Shown one piece after another: positions 1 to 9,436 of a DNA stretch of 24,629 nt. Position numbers and translations under genes: made by a program. The DNA comes from Parachlorella kessleri. Its lineage: Eukaryota > Chlorophyta > Trebouxiophyceae > Chlorellales > Chlorellaceae. The notes under the pieces are model-generated. The model searched no databases. It was not told the origin of the DNA and saw nothing but the letters and a program-made list of their open reading frames with translations. Position 1 is the first letter of the stretch, and each line of letters opens with the position of its first letter. The DNA is taken from positions 1 through 24,629 of the forward strand of contig BBXU01002307.1 in the NCBI GenBank assembly GCA_001598975.1, in the 5' to 3' direction.

Positions 1-183
1 TATTCGCAACCATCACCACACACCACCACCACCACCATTCCACCCTCACCCCCGGCCATGACAACCTTGTTGTATCCACCCAGTATCCCCGTCCTGTGCA
101 CTGTCCTTGTGCCCCCAGTGCCTGTGCCCTTGCAACCCCACCTACCAATATATGACGGATACCTCGCCATCACACTGACTCAC
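1..183 (-). other. RSH intron 18 (partial)
   Basis: After the donor CGG/GTGAGTC at 184/183 no coding continuation of the RSH family is visible, so the rest of the window edge is intron. It includes a CAC/ACC-rich microsatellite at about 17-50. Exons encoding the remaining C-terminus should lie to the left of position 1. Confidence 0.7.
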
Positions 184-3100
184 CCGGTTGTGCATATACT
201 CCACGTCCCCGCCCTGCACGCTGCCCCCATGCTCCGGCGCCTGCGCCCTGCCAGCGCCCACGGCCGCCAGGGCGCCGGCGCTCCTGTCCCGGCGCTCCTC
301 CTCCCCCTGCGCTTGCTGCGCCTGCTGCGGCTGTGCTGTCGGGGCCGCAGCCGTGCTGTGCTTTGTCGGGATGACAATGGTGGTCTGCTTCACCCCAAAA
401 TGGTCCAGCTTATGGTACCGCCCGTCTGCAAGGGGGCAGAAACAGTCAGAAAGCTGCAACCTAGGCTTGCCATGCACCTCAGCTGTCGACATGAGTGCAA
501 ATGAGGAAGACCACAAGAAAACTTCCCGCGGCATCCTAGTGGGGTAACGAGTACCTAGGGCGTGGGCCCAAGCATAAACCAACCCCCCTGGGGCTGGAAA
601 CAAGCAATGACCCGCCCAATGCAGCAAGCGCACTACCACTGCCTGGCCTGCAATCCCACAACCGAACCTCCGCCAGGCGACGACATCGCCAAAGTTCCCA
701 GAGCAAAAAGAACCCAGAGCCGCTGACAAAGCACTCAGCATGGTCGACTAACCCCATACCCCCTCACCGATGCAGAAGGTGTAGATCTCCACCGCCACCC
801 GGTGGTCTCCCAGGCCAGCAGCCCACCACTGCTTGCGGGTCACGTGGTCCAGCAGCCGGCTGCAAAGCCCGGGAGGAAAGCAAACCCCCAAAACATGTCA
901 GCTCGAGGTCAAGGGCTCCTCCAGGCTGCATGGAGAAGCGGTGTGGGTACCTGCTGCTACTACAGGACGCTGCAGGAACAGAGAGTCTTAAGTAGAGTTG
1001 TGCGGCGAAATAGGCTCTCAGTCACAATAGCCGGGCCAAGAGGGGGCCGGAGACGGAGGGTTAAAGCGGCCTGCATGCCGCAGTAACGCTGGTGGCTGGT
1101 GGGGTTGCATCAAGCAATACAGCGGTACATTTCCGGATGCAGTGGCACACAGGCACCTGCACTGCTCGGGGGAGGGGGGCCGCGTGACGCCCCCGGAGCT
1201 GGTCTGCGCGGGGTCGTTGGAAACCGCAACCAGCAGCCTGCGGCCGTCTTCCAGCACTTCCAGGACGGTGCCCTGGCGCATGCGCCCCGCTGCAGGTAAC
1301 GCGGCAGGCACAACAGGCAAAGCGTGTGTGAAGGCCGGCAGGCGTAGGTAGCAGGTGGTGCCTCGGTGCTGTTTACCTTGGCAGGCAGTGCACCACCACT
1401 GGTACACACCACAACGGCATACAACCATTGGTGAATGTCCGTCATCAAGTGCTCAATGTCGCAGCCTGACCTCGCGCACAACTCCCCAGAGGAGCAAGAC
1501 TCCACAATTCAACTACTTAGGCTACCTGCAACTGCCTGCAGCATCAAAGCCGTCCCATGGCTACACTGTGACATACATGGCTGACCCTGCCCCCACCCCC
1601 ACCCTGCTCACCTGCGCTGCGTTGTAGGACCGGGTCTCCCATGGCTATCTCATGGGGCTTACTAATCCCTGGGGCCCCCGGGTTGGCCGGCCGCTCCTTG
1701 TAGGCCCAGTGAGCCGCCTTGCCTGCAGTGCAGCGGGGCTTCGTCCGGATTACCACATGATGACACCAACGCATTCTGCACCTAAACGCCTCGAGGAGGT
1801 CAGATGGGAGTGGCCAATGACACCTGCATTAGTCACCTTACCTCTGAGGCACCCCACACCCAGACCACCCGGCGAAGGACGACTCACCATACTCTGTATC
1901 TTCGTGCGTGGACGATGTGCGGATGTTGACCTTTTCGGGGACTCCTCCGGCCTAGTCACTTTGCCTCACCGAAATACTAGCACATTGAGTAATGATTGAC
2001 TCACCGTACTCCGCATCTTCGTGCATGGACGACGTGCGGATCTGGACTTCCATGGGGACTCCTCCTGGGCCCGTGACCGCCGTGTGCAGCGACTGGTAGC
2101 CAGAGGGCTGCAAGGAAAGCAGGCAAAGCATGCGAATCAAGGGAGCCCGCAAGTCCCAAAGGGAGCAGGTAGCTGGCTGCAGCATCGGCCCAGAGCACTG
2201 CCCCTCCTACGCGCCTCAGGTATTGCCCCGTGGCTCCGCCTGTCTAATGTCCAACTTGCCACCCTGACTAACCTTGGGCGTCACCATGTAGTCATCCTCC
2301 TCCCCGGGGATCCTGCGCCACAGCCGCTGCACCGCCGACAGCAGCTTGTAGCACGCGGCGATCGCTTCCCGCTGCAGGAGGCCCCCCGCGTCATGCACTA
2401 CCACCCGCAAGGCCCGGGCATCGTAGACCTGCCACGGCAAAAAGGAAGTGTGTGGGTGTGGGTGGTGGGGAGGGGGGGGGGGGGGACGAGGAATGCTGAG
2501 GAGTTCGACAGCAATAGAGCAAAGGCGGGGTAACATGAACCCCTTAGCATGACATGCCGTGTGACTGTTGCAGGCTCCCCACAGTACCACCACCATGTGT
2601 CAAGGACTCAACAAAGTCAAGGTGCGCATTACCCATGTCAGTCATAGCCACAGCTTGTGCCGCAGGGTGCTTCATTAAACTCCAAGTCTGGCTGAGCGGA
2701 TGCATGAGGTGCTGATCCACAGAAAGGCGGCGGTTGTTGTAAATGGGCCACACTTACCTCAGACACGGGGACACCCTTGCGTGCCATCTTCTTAAAGATA
2801 GAATACAAGCTCTTCACCCTGCCCTGCACATCCATAGGCACGCACACAAGCAAGCTTGTTCACATAAGTCCCGGGCACTTGCATTCTGTGGGTCCAGTCG
2901 GGGAAGATGCCGCAGTATGGTCATGGCATATCCCTGCAGCAGGGCATTAAAGCACCACCGCCAAATGCATGCGCCAGTACCGACAGCAACGAGGCCGCCA
3001 CTTCTCATCGCAGCCCCCACACAACTGCCCGCCCACCTCACCGACACGGTCCCGCCTGCATCAATAAGACCCAGGCACAAGCACTCCCATGTGGTGCAAC

Positions 3101-6100
3101 AATATCGCTAGCGCGTGCCGGTTGTTCCACTGGTTAGAGCCCCGCAACAGCACAGGCTTAGACTGCCCTCCAAAGCGGAAAAGTTTGACCTGTGGACCTA
3201 AATGCTTTGTTAATCCGCCAGAACGTGAAGCTGAAGTTGAGGAAGCTGGCATCGCAACTTCCCCAGCTGCAAGCCACGAGCCCACGCCTCCACAGGACGT
3301 TGGGCACAACAGGATCCTGCGGATGTCCTGGAATCTTGAAATGCCTCACCTGCACTGACACCTCCAGCTCAGGCGCAAGCGCCTCCACAGCAATGGGACA
3401 CATGGGGAATCCTCAAGGTACCCCAGGAGGTTCCTCACCTGTACTGACACCTCCAGCCCCGGCGCCAGCGCCTCCATGTTCACCTCCCTCATGAGTAACA
3501 TGGCGCACTGCTGGAGCACCTCCAGCCCCCGACGCGCACTGCGAATCGCGGTGCGCACAGCAAGGGCTGTTAATGCGGGGTGCCACAAACACGAAGGCCG
3601 TGTGCGCGCATGGCACTCTGTTGCAGCACCTCCAGGCCCCTCACCAAGTGGCCCGAGGGCAATGCTGGGCCGACAAATGCTAAGTCAGGTACAGACAGGC
3701 AGCCTGGCGCGCCGCGGGAGCACACCCTCGCTGGACTTCGCAAGAGAACGTCATAACCAGACCGCTGGCGAGTGCTAGGTAGTCATTAAGGTGTGCAAGT
3801 TCCATTCCGCAGCCTCACTTTGCGGCTCTCTTCCACTTGGACATGTTGAAGGTGGAGGCATGGAAGGGGAGCACGCTCTCCAGCAGCTCCTTCATCTGCG
3901 CCACCACCAAGAAACCCCAAAATGACACGCCTCTCATGTCATGTAACAAGCCCCTCCGCATATTCCACGACTCGCAAGGGGTCTCCAGCAGCTCTTTCAT
4001 CTGTGCCACCACCAAGAAAACAGATAGCCAGCCCCTCACCCATGTGATCAGACCCCTACACTTACATCACTTCACAAAGCTGGCCTCCAGCCTAACTGCT
4101 GCCCCCCATCCAGTTTCTCCATGCGCCCGTCCTGCTTGTAAACAGGGAACGTCCCCCCCAGGCTTTCTCGTTTCCAGGTCAATGTACGACACCATTCGCC
4201 ACCCTCCTGTCCACGACTCCCACCCAACACGTAGGGACAAGGCCGGACCCAACAAACAGTTCAGGGGCTTTCTGATGGTGAAGTCTGATAGAGCTTACCT
4301 GCTGCTGCTGTGGGGAGAGGAGGGATGTCCTGCCGTCATCGCTGCTTCTTCTCCGGCTGCCGCCCCTGCTGCCAGTCGTCTTGCCGCGCCCTTCACCAGT
4401 CCGCCCTGCACCACGCTCTGCTGCTGCCACGGTCCCGCTGCTGCTAGCCTTGCCCGCTGCCGCGGCTGCTACAGCGCCACTACTACCCACGCCCAACCCA
4501 GCACTGGCGCCTGGCGCGGGCCCAGCCACAGGCGCAGAGCTGATTATGAGGCTGTCAGGTGGAGGATGGAAGTGTGGCAGCGCATCCAGCGGGTCAGGCT
4601 CCGGCCAGGGGCGCAACAGCGACTTGCCCGCAGGCCGACCACTGCTGCTGCTGCTGCTACTGCTGGTGGTGGTGCTGAGGCTACGACCGCTGCTGCTAAC
4701 CCCTGCCAGACCAGTACTTGCTACCACTGGCAGGGCGTCCCCCTGGATGTCGTGCTCGGCAGCACTGCCGGAGTCGCCGCTGCTTCTGCGCCGTCGCCAA
4801 CCGCGCCTGATGCGCCCGCTGGGACTCAATACATGCTCCTGGTCCTGCTGCTGCTGCTGCTGCTGCTGCTGGTGGTGGTGGTGGCTCTCCAAACGATAGC
4901 CTCCCCCTCTACCACCACCCGCTGCTGCGACCGTTGCCGCTGCTGCCGTGACAGCCCCTGGAGTGACGCCCGGGTCTGCAGCTGCCCTGCCGCTTGCATG
5001 CGCGGGGGCCAAAGCCTCCAACCCCTGTGTAGGCCCCGCCCCTTCGCCTAGCACATCCAGCGCCAACTGTGTGCAACACAAAGGTCAGTGCAGCTGGTGG
5101 CTATCGTGGCCTTCCGTCACCTTAACGATACCAAAGGATGTGGTGATGCTGGAAGGAGCACCAGGGCAACGGCATGAGATGTGGCCTGAGCTGGCCAGCC
5201 GAATAGACAGGTGGCTAGCTATTCTATAACACAAGCAGAACTCAAGCATGGTGGTGTTACATGTGGCGGCTGGGCAACCCCACCCTCGCTCCTGCTCCTG
5301 CTCTGTGCCGAGCTACTGGGCACAAGCTGAAGGTAGCGTAGCATGCAGATCCCACCTGCACCTTTCCCCAGCTGTCCAAGCATGGCAGTGCCGGTGTGTT
5401 ATATGCATGGCAGCAGTCCCGACCTCGCCTACCTCTACCTACCCTTCAAAACAATTCCCGTCCTCGCCTACCTCTGCTTTGGCGGTGGGGATCTGGCAAA
5501 ACTCAAACACCGCGTCCCTCAGTGCCAGGAACTCCTGGGGCTGCAGCACCGCGAAGCACAGGTCCTCCAGCTCGCTCTGCGGCATCAGTAAGCTGTTAGT
5601 CACCTGTGAGTCGGGAGCCAACAGGGCAGGTGCCCCAGAAACGAAATCCTAAGCAGCACAAAGTCGCCCTCGGGGGCTGCAGACTTGCAGACCAAAAGCC
5701 CTCCAGCTTGCGCATGGATGACTCGCAGCCCTCCTCAGCATCAAAGCTGACTGGTGGGGCAGTGCACCCGACCCGGACTCGGAAACGACTACCCCAGTGC
5801 TGAGCCCCGGCCGCAGACAAAAGGGAGCAACCAAGGGGGGCACACACCACCGCAGTGGGCACACTGCCCACAATACAATCAAGAATGGTGCGGGGCTAAG
5901 GGGGGACTCCTTTTTGTCATGATAGGCTCGGAAACAAGTGGGGCTTGCCTTGAGGGAGAAGATGCCCAGGCGCCCCCGCAATGGTACAAACAAAACATGT
6001 CCACGATATGGCTCAATCTCTAAGTGGTACAAACAAAACATGTCCACGATATGGCTCAATCTCTAAGTGGTACAAGCAAAACATGTCCACGACATGGCTC

Positions 6101-9100
6101 AATCTCTAAGTGCAGGCGCTTGCCTTGAGGGAGAAGATGCCCAGGCGCTCCGCCAGCGTGCACCAGACTTTCCGGGTCTCCTGGGCGACCGCCTGCTGCT
6201 TGTCCGGCGGCAGCGCATACCTGTGAACAAGGGGGGGGCATATCTATGTAACTGCACATGATGTTAAAATAAGACCCAATGGGAGCCATGCCGCGCCTGG
6301 TGAGCGAGGAGCAGCTGATGCGGCAGCAGGGCAAGACTGGTAGCAGCACGACTCCCCCGCTGCGGCTTGATCAAATCTGGACTCCGCTATAGATCCCTGC
6401 CAGGTGCCACATCCCCGGCATGTGGGTGGATACCAGCACCCATATCTATACCCGTGCTTGCACATATCCAGGGACACTGATGGCACAGGTATGTATGCCC
6501 CCGGCCGCCCCCACTCCACTCACACGGTGCGCATGTTGTGCAGCCGGTCGGCCAGCTTGATGACGATGACTAACGGCTCAGTCACCATGGTCAGGATGAG
6601 TAGCTCCAGCTTGCGCTCGTCCTCCTTGCTGGGCTGGGCATTCTGCAGCCAACAAGGGGGTGGCCAGGGTTTCTTCCGAGCATTTGCAACACAAAGGGGG
6701 TATCCAGGAGTCGTCCTCCTTGCTGGGCTGGGCACTCTGCACCCAACAAGGGGGTGGTAAGGGTTTTCGAGCATAAGCAACACAAAGGGGGGGACTAAGA
6801 GGTCGTCCTCCTTGCTGGGCTGGGCGTTCTGCAACCAGGAAGTGGCGGTGATCCAGAGTCGACTCCCTTGCTGGCTGGGTTAAGCATTTTGCACACCAAA
6901 AGGCGGGAATGAGAACTCGTCCTCCTTGCTGGCCTACGCACTCTGCACCCAAGAGGTGGTGGTTTGACAACCCCACAAGCACATGCAATAAGCACAACGC
7001 AGGGCAGGTCCCGCCTTGCCTAGCAACACACCAAACCTGAACTGTGAGGCAGAAGAAGAGGGCAAGCCTATGACAGAGACCTGGCACACCGCCTCCCACA
7101 CCACCTCTCCTTCCAGCGCCCTGGGCTCTCACCTCCAGTCGTAGCCGCCGCCTCACTAGCTGGTTGGTTTGGCTCAGCTGCGAGACCTTGCTCACCATGG
7201 ACGCAATCTGCATGGCAAGCATCCAAGGATCCAGGGAATCACAGCATCGAAGGATCCAAGGTATCAAAGTATACAGGAATCAAGTGTCACCTTGCTCACC
7301 ATGGACGCATTCTGCAAGGCCATTACCAGAAACGTACCAGCATGGTTTCGCGCACAGCCCCAACCATAACTACTGCAGCTGCCGCCACCGGCGGTGGCCG
7401 CTCCTGGAGTGGTCGCCAAAAATGCACCTAGGGACCCATAACCCGGGTTCAAGCAGCGGGCATGCAAGCGACAGTAGGGCCCTGGGAAACAATTTCAACA
7501 GGGTGTCAACCTGCAGCAAGAGCGAATGGGCGAACGGCAGACAGTGGGAATAGTATTGTTCCCTCAAGGCAGGCAAACTTTGAGGAAGGAATCGCCACGA
7601 GCCATTAGTGCCTTGTGGTTGCCTTGCCTGCCCCCTTTTGTTGGTCCACTAGTTTACTGATTCCTACCTGCTCCCCAGATTCCTACCTGCTCCCCAAATG
7701 CCCCCTCCACCTCAGCCAAAGAGACGCTTGTGTCATCTATGACATCATGCAGCAACGCGGCGATGATGGCAGCCTCGGCCCTGCACGCATGCAACCCCAA
7801 GCATGAACAGATGTGACTGTTATCTTGTTACAAGCTGCAATGCAAATTTTGTGCCCGCCATCTGTAGGTCCCCCCCACGGGCAAGTCACTGCCTCCAAGA
7901 GTGATACAACGCAGGGCACAGTAGAGCCTTCGTGCGCCCCTTAGCCACAAGGGTGGTTACACTTCCCTCCCGAAGGGAACCTCTAAGACCAAGGCAGTCT
8001 TCAGCGGAGAAAATGTTTCCCACCTGGCAGAAACCGCCATGGAACTCAGCTGCCATCACGATGGAAGCCGTCATAATCTTGGAAGTGCCACTAGGTAAGC
8101 ATGGAGAAAGGTGGCCACGTGGGGCTCCCCATCGTATGCTAACGGCCGGGATGAGCTGCTGCTGTCCCCAAGCCCGAGCAAGCAACCTCTCACTCGAACC
8201 AACTGAGACCTCCCACCCACCTTATGTCATCCTCGGTGGGGCTCAGCAGCTCTTCCACGATGAGCGCAGTCTCAATGCAGTGGGTCACGTAAGGCTCCCC
8301 CGTCTTGCGCTGCTGGCCCTGGTGAGCGGTAGCCGCGTACTCCACCGCCCTCAGCACAGCAGGGCGGCCGAAGAAGGCGCTGCCAGTCACGTCTACACCA
8401 TACACCTCCCTCGGCTCCTGCAGGAAAAGAGAAAAGGAAAAGACGGCTTCGTGGGGAGGCAAGGTGGGTTGAACATCACCCTACACCTCCCTCGGTGGCT
8501 CCTACAGGAAAAGTAAGATGGAAGAGAGAGCTTCGTGGAGAGAGGCAAGGTGGGTTGAACATCACCCTCCATCTCCCTCGGCTCCGGCAGGAAGGGCGAG
8601 CTTTGGGAGGTGTCAGGTGGGTTCAAGTTACTCCTGAGTGGTACAGTCACGAAGGAACGGAGAGGTGTAGGCGCACATGCACGCAGTGGGATGCTGTGGT
8701 ATGCGGGCATGTAGGGTCCTGGCCAGGGGGCGCGCTTGCTTCCTCTGGCAGAAAGACCTCAAGAGCAGGTGAGGCCAGTTGCCCCTTGGTCGAGTGCCCT
8801 CGAGCCGAGACAGGCTGCGCCTTTAACCACCCTGCCCTGTGTGCTGCCACCTGACTTACAAGGCCTCATCCTCCTCACCTCCGCCTTGCACTTGTCCTTG
8901 AAGATCCACGGCTCCACTTGCTCGTATGTCTTGATCACAAAGTAAGCCAGCCCGCCCCCCAGAGGCACAAAGAGCGAAATGATGGCCAGCACCATCGGCA
9001 AGCCCGAAGAGCCTTGAGACTGTATGATAGACGCCGAGGGTCCCACCAACCCCAGCACTGCAAAGAAGAGTCTGAGGTCAGGTGCGTGCAGGAGAGGGTG

Positions 9101-9436
9101 GTGGCACACCCCTCTGCTCCTGTATTCTGCCTCGCAAACATCAGCGCTGACAAGCAGCCCTTTTAGCACAGAAGAAGTGCGCGCTTCAGCACAGGCTGGT
9201 GTGCCTGCATACACAGCGCTCTTCTGGGGTGTACCTGCCAGCACATGGAGTGCTCCTGACAGGCTGCTCTTTATAGAGGTGCCGTGGAGGGCGCTGGCTG
9301 CCGTTCTAGCGGTGATGGCGCTATAGGACATCGAGGCCTGGCACCCCTGACGCCTATGCAGGCGTGGGTGTGGGGTAAACCTCTGCTGCAGGAGCGCACG
9401 CCTGCCGGGCGACAACAGGCTGTCGACCAGCTTCAT
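184..9436 (-). CDS. RSH: RelA/SpoT homologue (RSH), bifunctional-type (p)ppGpp synthetase/hydrolase, probably plastid; 3' end outside window
   Basis: Exons read 5'->3' on the minus strand: 9436-9235, 9057-8879, 8417-8221, 7780-7687, 7207-7133, 6642-6524, 6220-6124, 5576-5472, 5066-4299, 3895-3819, 3538-3439, 2823-2758, 2428-2273, 2107-2005, 1722-1612, 1289-1157, 859-768, 425-184. All phases agree (2916 nt, 972 codons, no stop), and the model runs off the left edge. Visible parts: basic N-terminus, membrane helix about 87-109, HD domain about 140-320 (HD at 204-205, LADRLHN with D281 and N285), low-complexity linker 357-612, synthetase about 670-790 (G672, D696 in [19 protein letters not shown]765 in MEVQIRT), and a C-terminal part with GRRLLVAVS and [11 protein letters not shown]. 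The family transfers pyrophosphate from ATP to GDP/GTP and hydrolyses (p)ppGpp, in plastids of plants and algae. Introns are GT-AG except intron 7 (GC-AG). An acceptor-like CCTGGCAG lies 6 nt before the chosen ATG, so an earlier exon is possible. Least certain: the exon 11 acceptor and exon 16 donor. Confidence 0.9.
1881..1953 (-). repeat. Partial copy of RSH exon 14 3' end plus donor, in intron 14
   Basis: Positions 1881-1953 are a diverged copy of 1998-2072, which spans the last codons of exon 14 (MHEDAEYG) and its donor TACG/GTGAGTC. The copy keeps a GTGAGTC donor-like site. It lies about 117 bp further into the intron. Confidence 0.85.
2472..2485. repeat. G14 homopolymer (C14 on the coding strand) in RSH intron 12
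   Basis: Fourteen consecutive G on the plus strand, about 45 nt upstream of the exon 13 acceptor in transcription order. It extends the polypyrimidine-rich end of intron 12. Confidence 0.95.
3344..3390 (-). repeat. Partial copy of RSH exon 11 3' end plus donor, in intron 11
   Basis: About 47 bp matching 3434-3480. Read on the minus strand, the copy encodes [12 protein letters not shown] followed by GTGAGG, against [18 protein letters not shown] in the real exon. The donor is intact in the copy, giving a decoy or alternative 5' splice site. Confidence 0.9.
3611..3643 (-). repeat. Partial copy of RSH exon 11 interior, in intron 10
   Basis: On the minus strand this reads [11 protein letters not shown], a diverged copy of the exon 11 segment [11 protein letters not shown] at 3501-3535. 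It matches at roughly 25 of 30 bases and lies about 110 bp upstream of the real exon in transcription order. Confidence 0.75.
3982..4021 (-). repeat. Partial copy of RSH exon 10 acceptor and first codons, in intron 9
   Basis: A near-identical copy of 3877-3916: pyrimidine-poor GGTGGTGGCACAG acceptor followed by ATGAAAGAGCTGCTGGAGA, encoding MKELLE as in the true exon start. The copy is 105 bp upstream in transcription order, and its AG is preserved. Confidence 0.9.
4299..5066 (-). other. RSH exon 9: 256-residue low-complexity linker between HD and synthetase domains
   Basis: A single 768-nt exon, phase 0 at both ends, inserts 256 residues between the HD and synthetase domains. Apart from the first residues (LALDVLGEG), it is low complexity: an Ala/Gly-rich start, four His followed by nine Gln (codons 4883-4845 on the minus strand), an eight-Ser run, Arg/Gly/Ser-rich stretches, and a final Gln run that meets the donor CAG/GTAAGC. 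In typical bacterial and plant RSH proteins the two domains are separated by a few dozen structured residues, so this is a large disordered-looking insertion. CTG/CAG and GTG/CAC trinucleotide runs make it prone to length variation. The antisense strand is also open here (3837-5051), which is a by-product of the composition. Confidence 0.8.
5421..5478 (-). repeat. Duplicated donor region of RSH exon 8
   Basis: The segment around the exon 8 donor (GCAGAG/GTAGGCGAGG, about 5460-5478) recurs at 5421-5440 as TAGAGGTAGGCGAGG. The period is about 40 bp. The second copy lies inside intron 8. Confidence 0.75.
5944..5973 (-). repeat. Copy of RSH exon 7 3' end with its GC donor, in intron 7
   Basis: 30 bp identical to 6119-6148. 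On the minus strand both read as the end of exon 7 (RLGIFSLK) followed by GCAAGC. The copy is 175 bp into the intron, beyond a 3 x 43-bp tandem repeat, and keeps the non-canonical GC donor. Confidence 0.9.
5982..6110. repeat. Three tandem 43-bp repeats in RSH intron 7
   Basis: Copies at 5982-6024, 6025-6067 and 6068-6110. The first two are identical; the third differs at two positions. Each begins TGGTACAAAC or TGGTACAAGC and ends TCTCTAAG. The array sits between the true exon 7 end and its duplicated copy. Confidence 0.95.
6617..6953 (-). repeat. Five-copy array of the RSH exon 6 acceptor and first codons
   Basis: The true exon 6 start (CTGCAG/AATGCCCAGCCCAGC..., 6650-6617) is preceded in transcription order by four copies at about 6711-6749, 6801-6838, 6866-6895 and 6915-6953. 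Each carries a TGCAG-like acceptor followed by the codons for (N/S)AQPSKEDE or decayed forms. The acceptor AG is intact in three copies and lost (AA) in the one at 6866-6895. The copy at 6828 is in frame with exon 6 and open throughout. Confidence 0.9.
7288..7320 (-). repeat. Partial copy of RSH exon 5 acceptor and first codons, in intron 4
   Basis: Matches 7185-7216 closely. On the minus strand the copy reads TTGCAG/AATGCGTCCATGGTGAGC, encoding NASMVSK, while the real exon starts ATGCAG/ATTGCG and encodes IASMVSK. The acceptor AG is retained. The real exon start is about 100 bp downstream. Confidence 0.9.
7660..7697 (-). repeat. 19-bp tandem duplication of the RSH exon 4 donor
   Basis: Two head-to-tail 19-bp copies (7660-7678 and 7679-7697), each containing GGGGAGCAG/GTAGGAAT on the minus strand. 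Use of the first donor keeps the frame; use of the second adds 19 nt and shifts it. Confidence 0.9.
8379..8600 (-). repeat. Three-copy array of RSH exon 3 acceptor region
   Basis: A unit of roughly 80-85 bp, containing the acceptor and the first exon 3 codons (EPREV or EPREM), occurs three times. The copy nearest the exon (acceptor 8420-8418) is intact. The middle copy has CTACAG-type sequence on the plus strand (TGTAG acceptor) and an in-frame stop soon after. The most distant copy has lost the AG (GCCGGAG). The flanking sequence AGGTGGGTTGAACATCACCC is duplicated with it. Confidence 0.85.
8879..9436 (-). other. RSH exons 1-2: putative plastid transit peptide and membrane anchor
   Basis: Exon 1 (9436-9235) encodes a serine/arginine/alanine-rich start poor in acidic residues (residues 1-67), as expected of a plastid transit peptide. 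Intron 1 is 177 nt, and its splice joins codons so that HVLA runs into VLGLVG. Exon 2 (9057-8879) encodes one clear hydrophobic helix at about residues 87-109 ([11 protein letters not shown], then Gly-rich GGGLAYFVI), followed by the polar [11 protein letters not shown] stretch that leads into the HD domain. Membrane tethering is inferred from hydrophobicity only. Chloroplast targeting rests on family knowledge and composition. Confidence 0.65.

Noticed and set aside
3158..3403. Minus-strand ORF containing [12 protein letters not shown] as an additional RSH exon
   Set aside because: It duplicates the exon 11 end, and the exon 11 to 12 join (SVQ/GRVKS) already matches the family. It is treated as an intronic junction copy.
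3837..5051. 404-aa plus-strand ORF
   Set aside because: It is antisense to RSH exon 9 and its introns. Its low-complexity content (poly-L, poly-V, poly-C) is the complement of the Gln/His/Ser-rich exon, with no family motif.
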